Source of the DNA: Verrucomicrobiota bacterium
GTDB taxonomy: Bacteria > Verrucomicrobiota > Verrucomicrobiia > Limisphaerales > SIBE01
Direction: 5' to 3'
Assembly: GCA_021733945.1 (NCBI GenBank)
Contig: JAIPJX010000041.1
Coordinates: 1 to 34,391, forward strand
Length of the DNA stretch: 34,391 nt
Shown: positions 8,544-17,600 of the stretch, one piece after another
How positions within the stretch are numbered: position 1 is the first letter of the stretch
How the letters are laid out: each line of letters opens with the position of its first letter
Program-made: the position numbers and the translations under genes
Notes under the pieces: generated by a model
Seen by the model: only the letters and a program-made list of their open reading frames with translations
The model's database searches: none
What the model was told of the DNA's origin: nothing

Positions 8544-11284
8544 GGATGAGAAAGGAGCGTATGAAGAAACCGCCCCGTGTGCGAGCGCTTAATCTTCGCG
8601 ACCTGCTCCGGGGTTCCTTCGGCAACGACACGCCCGCCGCCCCCGCCCCCTTCGGGACCGAGGTCGATCACCCAGTCGGCCTCGGCGATCAATTCCAGAT
8701 TGTGCTCGATCACGATCACCGAGTGTCCGGCGTCCACCAACCGGTGCAGCACATCGACCAACCGCTGCACATCGGCGATATGCAGCCCGATGGTGGGTTC
8801 TTCCAGGATGAACAGGTTCTTCCTGGAATCGGGTCGAATCCGGGCCGAAGCGTCACTCAACCCCGCCAGGAGATGCGTCACCAGCTTGAGCCGTTGCGCT
8901 TCACCGCCGCTCAACGTGGGGCTGATCTGCCCGAGCTTCAGGTAATCCAGACCGGTGTCCCGGAGAGCCTCCAACGGCCGGGCAATTTTCTTGAACGGAT
9001 CAAAATACTGGAGTGCCTCGTCAACACTCAGTTCCAGCACCTGGGCAATGTTCTTTTCCCGAAGCTCGATGTCGAGGGTCTCGCGGTTGAACCTTGTACC
9101 GTCGCACGACTCACAACGCACAAACGCCGGCGGCATAAAACTCAGTTCCAGCTTGATCGTGCCCGTGCCTTCACATTCCGGACATCGCCCCTGCTTGCTG
9201 TTGAACGAGAAACGGCTGGGCGAATAGCCCCTCAGCCGCGCCTCCGGGGTCTGCGAAAACAAGCGCCGGATCTCATCAAAAAATCCGACATACGTCGCCG
9301 GAATCGACCGCGGCGTCCTGCCGATCGGTGATTGATCGACTTCGTACACCGCCCGAAGTGTTTCGTGGCCCGAGAGCTGTCCGCCGGCCGAAGCGGTGTT
9401 TTTCGGACCGCCCCGCTGCAGGGCTGCCTTCACCTTCGGAAAAAGGCATTCCCGCACCAGGGTGCTTTTTCCGGAACCACTCACGCCGGTCACCACCACC
9501 AGGCGGTTTAATGGAAAAAACACGTCGACCTTCCGCAGGTTGTTTTTTGAAACACCGGTCAGTGTCAGGCCGGCTGAGGCATCCACCGCACTTCGTCCGG
9601 ACTTCGACCCACCCGGCAAGACCACCGGTCGCCTCGTGCGCCCATGAGGAAACACCCGATGCTCGCGCAGGCATTTGCCGGTGATCGAATCCGGGTGCCG
9701 CGACAACTCCTCCAGCGTACCGCCGGCGACCACCTGCCCGCCGTGCACTCCCGCCCCCGGCCCGAGGTCAATGATGTAGTCCGCACAACGCATGGTCTGT
9801 TCGTCGTGCTCCACAACGACCAGGGTATTGCCGCGGTCTTTGAGTATCTTCAGGGCTTCGAGAAGTTGCGCGTTATCGCGCGCATGCAAACCGATGGTGG
9901 GTTCGTCCAGCACATAGAGCACACCGCAGAGATTCGAACCCAGCTGGGCCGCGAGCCGGATGCGTTGTGCCTCGCCTCCGGAAAGCGTGGTCGCGCCGCG
10001 TCCCAACTGGAGATACCCCAGGCCCACCTGCCGAAGAAACCGGAGACGCTCCCGGATCTCGGGGATGATGTCCCGCGCGATCTCGGCGTCGCGTCGCTGC
10101 AGCCTGAGCCCTGCAAAATAATCGAACGCTGCGTCCACCGAAGCGTTCCCGAGTATCTCCACGGTCATCGCCTGATCCGATCCCAGCGCGGAGACCTTCG
10201 AACCCCGGCCTTCAGGCCGTACCTGCGGTGCGGGGGCATCCAATCGCAGGCGAACGGCACGCGCCACCTTGTTCAAACGACTCCCACCGCAATCCGTGCA
10301 AGGCTCGCGCTCCCCTTCCTGCCAGCCAAACCACGACTCCTCGATGGCATCGGCCCGCGCGCCACGGTCGACATCGGGCAAATAGAACAGTTCCCCGAAA
10401 CCGCGACAGGACGTACACCAACCCTGGGACGAGTTGTAACTAAAATCCTTCGGATCGAGCGGTTCAAACGATTGCCCGCACCCGGGACACGCCCGGAGCG
10501 TCGAGTGAATGGAGGTTTTCCCGTGATTATCCAGGGCGAGCAGGGTGCCGTGCCCGAGCTGGATCGTTTCGTCGATCAACTGCTGGGCCGTCTTGCCCTC
10601 GCTGGAGGCGCGCCCGGGGTCCGCATCGAGCACGCCGGTGACAATCTCAATCGTATGCTCCCGGAACCGATCGAGCCGGAGTCGTTCGGCGGTGGACACG
10701 ATTTTACCGTCGGCGCGAATCTCGGCGTACCCCCGTTTGGCCGCCCACGCCGCCACTTCCGTGTGAAAGCCCTTGCGACTTTTTACAACCGGAGCCAGGA
10801 GCAGCAGATCGCCCCGCCGTTTGAGATCCTTCCGGAGAGACTCGGACACGCCGTCGCGGGTCTGGGCCTCCACCGCCAGCTGGCACTGAGGACAAAACTG
10901 GGTGCCCAACCGGGCAAAGAGCAGGCGGATGAAATGGTACACCTCCGTAACCGTGGCCACCGTGCTTTTGCCGCCGCCGGTTGAATTCCGCTGTTCAATG
11001 CTCACGGTTGGCGGAATCCCGGTCACCAGATCGACATCCGGCCTGGCAAGCTGCTCGACAAACTGCCGCGCGTAGGCGCTCATCGAATCCAGGAACCGCC
11101 TCTGTCCTTCGGCAAACAAAAGATCAAACGCCAGGGTGCTCTTTCCCGAACCGCTCACCCCGGTGATCACCACAAACTTTCCCCGCGGAATATCCAGCGA
11201 AATGTTCTTGAGATTATGTTCACGCGCTCCGTGAATGGCTATGACACCGTCCGCCGGGTTGAACTGGGTTCCGTTTCGAATCAC
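8516..11284 (-). CDS. uvrA: UvrA-like excinuclease ABC subunit A
   Basis: A 922-residue twin ABC ATPase of the UvrA family, the damage-recognition subunit of nucleotide excision repair. It shows two Walker A motifs (GVSGSGKS at residues 42-49 and again in the second half), two signatures ([18 protein letters not shown]), two Walker B regions ([20 protein letters not shown]), and paired CxxC zinc motifs in both halves. The segment around residues 120-230 corresponds to the UvrB-binding domain ([12 protein letters not shown]), so it is not the UvrA2 type that lacks that domain. Unusually, the insertion domain between the first zinc ligands is cut to about 20-30 residues (roughly 110 in E. coli UvrA). 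The second half resembles paralogues with a Gly-rich C-terminus (EGGGGGG). It may therefore be a second, specialised UvrA and not the housekeeping copy. The start is GTG. Uma2 overlaps the 3' end. Confidence 0.85.
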   Translation of the reverse strand: MIRNGTQFNPADGVIAIHGAREHNLKNISLDIPRGKFVVITGVSGSGKSTLAFDLLFAEGQRRFLDSMSAYARQFVEQLARPDVDLVTGIPPTVSIEQRNSTGGGKSTVATVTEVYHFIRLLFARLGTQFCPQCQLAVEAQTRDGVSESLRKDLKRRGDLLLLAPVVKSRKGFHTEVAAWAAKRGYAEIRADGKIVSTAERLRLDRFREHTIEIVTGVLDADPGRASSEGKTAQQLIDETIQLGHGTLLALDNHGKTSIHSTLRACPGCGQSFEPLDPKDFSYNSSQGWCTSCRGFGELFYLPDVDRGARADAIEESWFGWQEGEREPCTDCGGSRLNKVARAVRLRLDAPAPQVRPEGRGSKVSALGSDQAMTVEILGNASVDAAFDYFAGLRLQRRDAEIARDIIPEIRERLRFLRQVGLGYLQLGRGATTLSGGEAQRIRLAAQLGSNLCGVLYVLDEPTIGLHARDNAQLLEALKILKDRGNTLVVVEHDEQTMRCADYIIDLGPGAGVHGGQVVAGGTLEELSRHPDSITGKCLREHRVFPHGRTRRPVVLPGGSKSGRSAVDASAGLTLTGVSKNNLRKVDVFFPLNRLVVVTGVSGSGKSTLVRECLFPKVKAALQRGGPKNTASAGGQLSGHETLRAVYEVDQSPIGRTPRSIPATYVGFFDEIRRLFSQTPEARLRGYSPSRFSFNSKQGRCPECEGTGTIKLELSFMPPAFVRCESCDGTRFNRETLDIELREKNIAQVLELSVDEALQYFDPFKKIARPLEALRDTGLDYLKLGQISPTLSGGEAQRLKLVTHLLAGLSDASARIRPDSRKNLFILEEPTIGLHIADVQRLVDVLHRLVDAGHSVIVIEHNLELIAEADWVIDLGPEGGGGGGRVVAEGTPEQVAKIKRSHTGRFLHTLLSHPCPRPTKKS
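10175..10240 (-). repeat. possible palindromic insert within uvrA
   Basis: About 22 codons (DAPAPQ...[10 protein letters not shown] in the protein) interrupt the region between the first zinc finger and the segment leading to the first signature motif. The DNA contains a hairpin CGGCC-TTCA-GGCCG at 10206-10219, with the same TTCA loop and similar arms to the hairpin in the kinase-1 insert. That it is an inserted repeat is inference; it could be native loop sequence. Confidence 0.35.
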
Positions 11285-11442
11285 GCCGCATTCATACCAT
11301 CGAGCCCGGATTTGGAAAGCAGAAGCGATCGACCGCCCGCAGATTCAGGGCATGCACAGGGGAAACAACCGCGGTGGCACAAGGCCTCCGAGCGCCGCAC
11401 CCCGGCAATTGTGCTGGGCAGGTGAATCGCGATTTGATAGCA
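11285..11442. other. divergent intergenic region between uvrA and histidine kinase
   Basis: These 158 bases separate the minus-strand uvrA start and the plus-strand kinase start and must hold both promoters. I find no convincing -35/-10 pair and no E. coli-type SOS box (CTGT-N8-ACAG). Confidence 0.45.
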
Positions 11443-12669
11443 ATGGCACCCATGTCAGCCGCTCCAAAGCGCGTGAGACCCGGATCCACCAAACCAGGCC
11501 GTGCACCAACCCGGAACACCTCCTCACCGGGCGAGTCCCTGGCCACCCGGCTGGACGGAATCACCAGCTCCGCCACCGAGGCGATCCTGACACTGGATGC
11601 GGACGGCATCATCCTGGGATGGAATCCGGCCGCGACCCGATTGTTCGGGCACTCGCGACCATCTGCACTGGGCAAACCCATCACCGAATTGCTGGTTCCG
11701 GAACACGATCGAACCCGATTCACATCGATTCTCCGGAAATCTCTGGATCGCGTGTCCCCTGCACCCCCGGGTCGCGTCTCCCGGATCACCGCGGAGGGAT
11801 CGACCGGCAGTCGCCTTGATTTGGAAATGGTGCTTACCCGGTTTGAGACCAAGGATCCGACACCGCTTCTCACCGCCCAGTTCCGGCTTCCCTCCAATAG
11901 CGCGCCGGCCGCGCCCGGACACCGCGAGCCGGTGCACCCGGAACACGATTTCATCCAACTCAAGAGCCGGTTCCTCTGTCTGGTATCCCACGAGTTCCGA
12001 ACCCCCCTGGCAATCATCCTCTCGACATCCGAAATCCTCGAAGCCTATTTCGAACGGCTCCCGGAAGCCAAACGCCAGGCCCATCTGCGCACCCTGGTCA
12101 GGGCAACCAAACGAATCGGCACCCTGCTCGATCAGGTGGGGTTGATTCAGAAGACGAGCGAATCAAAGGCCGCCGTCAACAGATCCCGCATGGATTTGGG
12201 CCGATTTTGCCGAAGCCTCGTCGAGGAAGTGCTGACCGAGACCGAACACCGCAATCCGGTCGATCTGGAACTCTCCGCCGGACTGCCGGAGGCGACCGGA
12301 GATCCGGTGTTGCTTCGCCAGATCCTCAAACCGCCCCTGACCAATGCAATTGTATTTTCGGCCGCCGACTCGCCGATCGGGCTCCGGGTGCGACAGGAGG
12401 ATCCGTTTGCGGTCTTCGAAATCTCCGACTCCGGCAGCGGCATTCCCGAGGAACATCTGGAACAGGTGTTTGAACCTTTTTTCAGGTCGCCCGATGTGGA
12501 AACGCTTCCCGGGCTGGGGCTGGGCCTGGCTATTGCGCGAAACAGCGCCCATCAGCATGATGGTGAAATGCGGATCGTGAAGAATCAGGACCGCGGCACC
12601 CGGGTTGTGATTCGTATCCCACTCTTTCCATCCGGGGAGAGCCCGGGGCAATCGTTGAAGGAATTATGA
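11443..12669 (+). CDS. PAS-domain sensor histidine kinase
   Basis: A cytoplasmic-looking histidine kinase of about 408 residues, with no membrane segment. A PAS domain lies at about residues 28-105 (ATEAILTLDADGIILGWNPAA ... LFG), followed by the HisKA dimerisation helix with SHEFRTPL (His183 as phospho-acceptor) and a HATPase_c domain with N box (NAIVFS), G1 (DSGSGIP), F box (VFEPFFR) and G2 (GLGLGLAI). It autophosphorylates and should pass phosphate to the response regulator whose ATG overlaps its stop (ATGA, 12666-12669). The open frame extends upstream to 11374, but the first 23 residues lack family similarity, so ATG 11443 (or 11452) is preferred; no strong ribosome binding site decides between them. 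The N box is followed by Val where Lys or Arg is more usual, a minor oddity. Confidence 0.88.
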   Translation: MAPMSAAPKRVRPGSTKPGRAPTRNTSSPGESLATRLDGITSSATEAILTLDADGIILGWNPAATRLFGHSRPSALGKPITELLVPEHDRTRFTSILRKSLDRVSPAPPGRVSRITAEGSTGSRLDLEMVLTRFETKDPTPLLTAQFRLPSNSAPAAPGHREPVHPEHDFIQLKSRFLCLVSHEFRTPLAIILSTSEILEAYFERLPEAKRQAHLRTLVRATKRIGTLLDQVGLIQKTSESKAAVNRSRMDLGRFCRSLVEEVLTETEHRNPVDLELSAGLPEATGDPVLLRQILKPPLTNAIVFSAADSPIGLRVRQEDPFAVFEISDSGSGIPEEHLEQVFEPFFRSPDVETLPGLGLGLAIARNSAHQHDGEMRIVKNQDRGTRVVIRIPLFPSGESPGQSLKEL

Positions 12670-13304
12670 AATCTGTGTTGGTAGTGGAAGACCAGATCGA
12701 GATGCTTGAAAGCATTCAGACCATTCTCGAAATGGAGGGGTATCGGGTCCTGACCGCGAGTCACGGACGCGCCGGTCTGCAAATGGCTCGCGAACACAAC
12801 CCGGACCTCATCCTGTCGGATGTCATGATGCCGGAGATGAACGGATACGACCTGCTCAGGGAACTCCGCGCCACCAGCGGCCTGGAATCCACACCGTTCA
12901 TCTTCATGACCGCACTGGCCGAAAGCACCGACATGCGCCGGGGAATGAACCTCGGCGCGGATGATTACCTCACGAAACCAGTGTCCCGGGAATCGTTGCT
13001 CGAGACCATCGTCGCCCGGTTCGCTCGCCAACTCGCGCAACAGCCCCCCCGGGACCGTCAAAAGGCATTCCGACCGGATTTCAGCTCACCCCAACCCCTG
13101 GTCGACCGGTTCAAGCTCACGCCCCGCGAAGCGGAAGTGCTTCTCTGGGTAAGCCAGGGCAAGAGCAACGGGGATATCGCCGTGATTCTCGGCATGGCCG
13201 AAAAAACGGTCAAAAAGCATCTGACCCACGTTTTTGAGAAACTCGGAGTCGAAGGCCGAAACCCAGCCACCCTTGCCGCCTTGGAAGTGCTCAGCGGAGA
13301 TTAA
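12666..13304 (+). CDS. response regulator, REC plus LuxR-type DNA-binding domain
   Basis: A 212-residue NarL/FixJ-type regulator. The receiver domain (residues 1-120) has acidic residues E8/D9, phospho-acceptor D52 (LILSDVMMPEMNG), T82 and K104. After a linker rich in Arg, Gln and Pro comes a LuxR helix-turn-helix (LTPREAEVLLWVSQGKSNGDIA ... KTVKKHLTHVFEKLGV). It is translationally coupled to the upstream histidine kinase by a 4-bp ATGA overlap, so the two form a two-component pair. The target genes cannot be read from the sequence. This is a full-length and ordinary member of its family. Confidence 0.93.
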   Translation: MKSVLVVEDQIEMLESIQTILEMEGYRVLTASHGRAGLQMAREHNPDLILSDVMMPEMNGYDLLRELRATSGLESTPFIFMTALAESTDMRRGMNLGADDYLTKPVSRESLLETIVARFARQLAQQPPRDRQKAFRPDFSSPQPLVDRFKLTPREAEVLLWVSQGKSNGDIAVILGMAEKTVKKHLTHVFEKLGVEGRNPATLAALEVLSGD

Positions 13305-13327
13305 ACCCAAAAGAACGAAATTGCTTG

Positions 13328-13377
13328 CCCCTCTTTTTGTCTAACGCATAGTATGCGCACGATGGTTCGAAGAGGGG
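13328..13377. other. inverted repeat between response regulator and tRNA
   Basis: Arms CCCCTCTT (13328-13335) and AAGAGGGG (13370-13377) enclose a smaller hairpin GCATA-G-TATGC (13346-13356). There is no T-run on the 3' side, so it is not a classical rho-independent terminator. It could act as a terminator-like structure or as a control site before the tRNA. Confidence 0.4.
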
Positions 13378-13423
13378 TCCGGTGACCTCCGCAGAACCCG
13401 TCGATCGAGATTCGTCTGTTTAT

Positions 13424-13498
13424 GCGCGGTTAGCTCAGTGGTAGAGCATTACCTTGACACGGTAGGGGTCACTGGTTCGAACCCAGTATCGCGCACCA
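13424..13498 (+). tRNA. tRNA-Val (GAC)
   Basis: A complete cloverleaf. The acceptor stem GCGCGGT/ATCGCGC (one G-T pair) is followed by discriminator A and an encoded CCA (13496-13498). The D arm is GCTC...GAGC. The anticodon stem TTACC/GGTAG carries the loop TTGACAC with anticodon GAC at 13456-13458. The T arm is ACTGG-TTCGAAC-CCAGT. GAC reads Val codons GUC/GUU. I looked for a duplicated tRNA 3' end further right, as expected of an integrated island, and found none. Confidence 0.96.
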
Positions 13499-13615
13499 TT
13501 CTTCCCCAATAGTTTACGTTCGAAACCAATCCGGAACAGGTCGCTACATCGGCAATGTGATTGATGCGGCGCTCGGATCCTCGCTTTACCGCCCTGCCCC
13601 CCCCGCGACAATACG

Positions 13616-13780
13616 GTCTGTCGCAGCGCGACAGACCTTACCCGGAAACTGTTTGGCGGTTCATGGGCGAGGATCTCCAAGAAATGAATGCGAATCGGGA
13701 CCGTTGAACGCTCCCCCACCTGTAGCGCCGATTGGCAATCCGCGATACGGCAGACTACCAGTCTGCGCTACATTTAACCA
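13616..13780. repeat. dispersed structured repeat, copy 1 (short form)
   Basis: It is nearly identical to 31280-31470 and in the same orientation. It begins with a 9-bp hairpin (GTCTGTCGC-AGC-GCGACAGAC), runs through a conserved core of about 95 bp, and ends in a folded unit at 13721-13772. There an outer stem TGTAGC/GCTACA encloses GCCGATT-ggc-AATCCGC and GCAGACT-acc-AGTCTGC. The first of these two hairpins is a hybrid: its left arm matches hairpin 1 and its right arm hairpin 2 of the longer copy. This indicates loss of one 23-bp unit. The minus strand is open across the core, but I regard that as chance. Confidence 0.9.
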
Positions 13781-13924
13781 GTTAATGGAGTGGGCGCGGA
13801 GGCACCTTCCAGGTCAATGTGCTTCATGGCCTCCGTTGCCCATGTCTGAACGGTGAGTGATTCGCTGACCCCCACCCACATTTTCCGGCTCGCCATTCCC
13901 GCGAGGGCACCACATCCTCCCCCG

Positions 13925-14629
13925 ATGCCCGCCAATGTGACCCAATTGCTCACTGCCATTGATGCAGGCGATCCAAAGGCCGCAGAGGAATTGTTGACGC
14001 AGACGTTCTTTTTCCCCATCTGCGGCCCGATGCTCACCGGGACGGTTCGCGCCACCTTCCCCCTTCTCCCATTCCGAATATCGGTAGGGCGAAGCGTCCC
14101 CGCTGAGCCGCCCCAACCGCAGCCCCCCCCGTTGGTCTATGGGGAGCTTCGACGACTGGCGGGCGCGCGCATGGCGCAGGAACATGCCGGGCACACGCTG
14201 CAACCCACCGACCTGGTTCACGAAGCCTGGCTCCGAATAGGCGGGGACGTCCAGCCTGACTGGAAAAACCGCTGTCATTTCTTTGCAGCGGCGGCCGAGG
14301 CGATGCGCCGCATTCTCGTTGACCGTGCCCGGAAACGACTTGCCGCAAAACGCGGTGGCGGCACACAACGCGTGGACCTGGACGATATCAACATCCCCAC
14401 TCTCACAAACGACGATGACAGCTTGCTGCGCGTCCATGAAGCGCTCGAGAAGCTGGCCGCCGTCGATCCGCGCAAGTCGGAGCTGGTCAAGCTCCGCTAT
14501 TTCGTTGGCATGAACTTCGACGAAGCGGCCGCGGCATTGGGCATTGCCGTGCCGACCGCCAAGCAATGGTGGGCCTACGCCCGTGCCTGGCTTTCGGTAG
14601 AACTCGGCGGGAACAGCAAACTTTTTTGA
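13925..14629 (+). CDS. ECF-type RNA polymerase sigma factor (TIGR02999-like), sigma-1
   Basis: An ECF sigma factor of the class found beside Ser/Thr kinases in planctomycetes and verrucomicrobia. Region 2 is seen as LVHEAWLRI ... HFFAAAAEAMRRILVD, and region 4 as KLRYFVGMNFDEAAAALGI ... WAYARAWL. ATG 13925 (MPANVTQLL) is preferred because it aligns with the second sigma gene of this window (MPSDVTQLL); the frame is open back to 13853. Residues 25-68 from this start (TQTFFF ... PQPP) are absent from the paralogue and split the conserved stretch AAEELL-PLVYGELRRLA. The gene is otherwise intact, so its activity depends on whether that insert is tolerated in region 2. It is followed within 46 bp by kinase-1, its likely partner; the putative kinase control element overlaps this gene's stop codon. 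No anti-sigma gene is nearby. Confidence 0.85.
   Translation: MPANVTQLLTAIDAGDPKAAEELLTQTFFFPICGPMLTGTVRATFPLLPFRISVGRSVPAEPPQPQPPPLVYGELRRLAGARMAQEHAGHTLQPTDLVHEAWLRIGGDVQPDWKNRCHFFAAAAEAMRRILVDRARKRLAAKRGGGTQRVDLDDINIPTLTNDDDSLLRVHEALEKLAAVDPRKSELVKLRYFVGMNFDEAAAALGIAVPTAKQWWAYARAWLSVELGGNSKLF
13997..14128 (+). repeat. 132-bp in-frame insertion in sigma-1
   Basis: Comparison with the paralogous sigma gene places an extra 132 bases (44 codons) exactly between the codons for GAGGAATTG-TTG and CCG-TTG-GTC. The right part holds an imperfect hairpin (GGGCG ... AGCG-tccc-CGCT ... CGCCC, 14088-14115), followed by a C-rich tract. Its base use is very pyrimidine-rich on the plus strand and unlike the flanking gene. 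It encodes a Phe/Pro-rich segment with no known domain. Confidence 0.8.
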
Positions 14630-14631
14630 AG
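14621..14631 (+). promoter_or_regulatory. candidate kinase control element (copy before kinase-1)
   Basis: CTTTTTTGAAG begins 55 nt upstream of ATG 14676 and overlaps the TGA stop of sigma-1. The same 11-mer lies 56 nt upstream of kinase-2 and kinase-3. It may be an ECF-sigma promoter element or a regulator site; no -10 partner is certain. Confidence 0.45.
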
Positions 14632-14675
14632 TTTCCTCCATACTTTTTGCTGTTGGAATCCGCATGATAGAGCGT

Positions 14676-17600
14676 ATGGACGGCAATTCATCGAAAAACG
14701 ACGATCAAAAGCACCTCCGGGAACAGGCCCTTTTCGCTGCGGCTCTGGACCGGGCCGCTGAAGAGAGAACCGCCTTTCTCGATGGCGCGTGTCATGGCGA
14801 ACCCGCTCTCCGCCAACGACTCGAAGCGTTGCTGGCCGCGCATGAACAACCCGCACCGGAATTGGGCAACGATTCCGAGACCACTGTAAAAAACAACGAG
14901 GGGATTCGAGATCTCGACGAAGCTGTCGGCCAGACCATCGGACGGTACAAGTTGCTGGAGCAAATCGGTGAGGGCGGCTGCGGCGTGGTCTATGTCGCCG
15001 AACAGACCGAGCCGGTGCGGCGTCGCGTCGCGCTCAAGGTCATCAAACTGGGCATGGACACGAAGCAGGTCGTCGCCCGGTTCGAAGCCGAGCGCCAGGC
15101 GCTGGCGATGATGGATCATCCCAACATCGCCAAGGTGCTCGATGCGGGAACCACCGAGCCTTCGCATGGAGTCCCGCCTTCAGGCGGTCCGGACCGGCTC
15201 AAGCCGGGACTACAAGCCATTCCCGCAGGTCGTCCCTTCTTCGTCATGGAACTGGTCCGCGGCATTCCAGTGACCCATTACTGCGACCAGGCCAATCTCA
15301 GCACCAGGGAACGACTCGATCTGTTCATTAAGGTTTGTCATGCCATCCAGCACGCGCACCAGAAGGGGATCATCCATCGGGACATCAAGCCCTCGAACAT
15401 CCTCGTGACGCTGCACGACGGTGTGCCCGTGCCAAAGGTGATCGACTTCGGCATCGCCAAGGCCACGGAAGGCCGGCTGACGGACAACACGGTTTACACG
15501 CAGCTGCACCAGTTCATCGGCACCCCGGCTTACATGAGTCCGGAACAGGCGGAGATGAGCGGCTTGGACGTGGACACTCGATCGGACATCTACGCCCTGG
15601 GCGTGCTCCTGTATGAGCTGCTCACCGGGGCCCCACCCTTCGACGGGAAAGAGCTGATGTCGATGGGCATCGACGCGATGCGCAGGACCATCCGGGAGAA
15701 GGAACCGGCAAGGCCATCCACCAAGCTCGCCACACTTCAGGGAGAAGACCTGACGACGACCGCGAAACGGCGGTCGGTGGAAACGTCCAAACTGGCAAAC
15801 CTGCTGAAAGGCGATCTGGATTGGATCGTGATGAAGTGCCTGGAGAAAGACCGCGCCCGCCGTTACGAAACAGCCAACGGACTAGCCGCCGACATCAAAC
15901 GGCACCTGACCAACGAACCCGTCGTCGCCCGACCTCCGAGTGCCGCCTACAAGCTCCAGAAAGCTTGGCGGCGGAACAAGGTGGTCTATACGGCGACCAT
16001 TGCGGTGACGTTCGCGCTGAGCCTGGGCCTCGGCGTGAGCATCACCCAGGCCCTAAGAGCGACCCAGGAAAAGGAGAAGGCGGTCCTGGCTCAAAACGAT
16101 GCCGACCAGAAAGCCCAAGAAGCGCTGACCGCTCAAGCCAAGGCGGAAGAGCAGAGGCAAATGGTTCGCCGCCGGGCTTATGTGGGTGACATGACGCTGG
16201 TCCAGCAAGCCATCGAAGAAGGGAATCTGGCCCGCGCCAGAAACCTCCTCGAACGCAACCGCCCGAACGCGGGCGAGGAGGACATTCGCGGGTTCGAGTG
16301 GCGTTACCTTTGGGAGCAGGCAAAAAGCGACGAGGAGAGGAAACTTGGTGAATATGATGGAGGCACGGGTGAGCTGGCGGTTTCGCCGGATGGTAACTAC
16401 CTGGCGAGTGCAGCCCCGCGAGGTATTGAAATTCGATCCTTCCAAAACTCTGACTTTCTCTTGCCGCTGACAAACACCGGAGACGGGTCAATCCACTTTT
16501 CTCCGGACGGCCGGTTTCTGGCGAGGGTTCGGAGCGGTAAGCTCGTTCTTTGGAGCACGCGCACTTGGAAGGAAGAGGCGGAGGTGTCCGGAGTGACCTC
16601 CCCCTTTGTGTTCGCGCAAAATGGACGCCTCATTGTGGCGCGGCAAGGCGATCACCTGTCAATATGGAACACTGAAAACGGCGCGAAAACCGCAGACCTT
16701 CCCGGCACCATTACGTTCGGCACCCATTCTCAAGCCCTGACCGTGTCCCTGGATGGAAACACCGTGTTTGCGGATGATTCCGGCACTATTCGTTCATGGG
16801 ATCTTAAAACCCGGATCCAACTGGAGCCGATGAGCTATTCACCGGGAGGGTGGGCAACTTCTCTGGCGGTGTCTCCCCAGGGTCTGTTAGCTGTCGCGCA
16901 CTGGAACGGACAGGTGACGCTTTGGGACTTCGAGACCCGCCGACTGCTGCATGAGTTTGAGGACCATCTGGCTTGGGTCAGCAGCGTGGTGTTTTCTCCG
17001 GACGGCACCTTTCTCGCCTCTGCCAGCGCTGACCAGAACATCCGTCTTTACGAAACCGGGAGTAAAAAACTTTCCCGCCGTTTCAATGGTCACCTTGGCG
17101 AGATTCTGGCGCTCCAGTTTTCCCATGACGGTCATTGGTTGGTCTCGGGGAGTCGACGGGATCGATCAGTGCGTCTGTGGGATGCGACCGAGAAATTGCA
17201 GGGACGAAATCAAATCAAGATTTCGGTGCCACTCCGCTTTGTTGACTCGAACCGCTCTTTGATTTGCGCGTCCCAGAAGCTGGGTTTGGCCCGGGTGGAT
17301 GTCAGGACGGGAATCATCCAACCGATGGCAAGCGCACCTGCTTCCTTGATACCATCCGACATTGACATTGCGAAGGGCCTTCAATTGTCACATTCACCGG
17401 ATGGGACCCGAGCGGCAGCCATGCTGGGAGACGGCCGTGAATGGCTGGTATGGAATACTCTTTCCGGCGACCGCGAGACAGTTCTCACGAACTCACCCGT
17501 TCTGATCGAAAGCGTCGCGTTTTCGGAGGACGGCAAACACCTGGCTGTCGCTGGAAAAGGATCGCCCGTTCGATTATGGGATACCACCGACTGGTCCTCC

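Noticed and set aside
9644..10984. 446-codon plus-strand frame opposite uvrA
   Set aside because: Shadow of uvrA, whose ATPase and zinc motifs are unmistakable on the minus strand.
13370..13377. Rho-independent terminator after the response regulator
   Set aside because: The long inverted repeat lacks a following T-run and has a large loop; listed only as an inverted repeat.
13424..13498. tRNA-Val as attachment site of an integrated island
   Set aside because: No copy of the tRNA 3' end was found near 31.2-31.6 kb or at the right edge, and there is no integrase gene.
13435..13719. Minus-strand frame sharing a peptide (GERSTV-IRIHFLEILAHEPP) with 31210-31584
   Set aside because: The shared peptide comes from the dispersed repeat; it runs through a tRNA gene and lacks start signals, so coding is unlikely.
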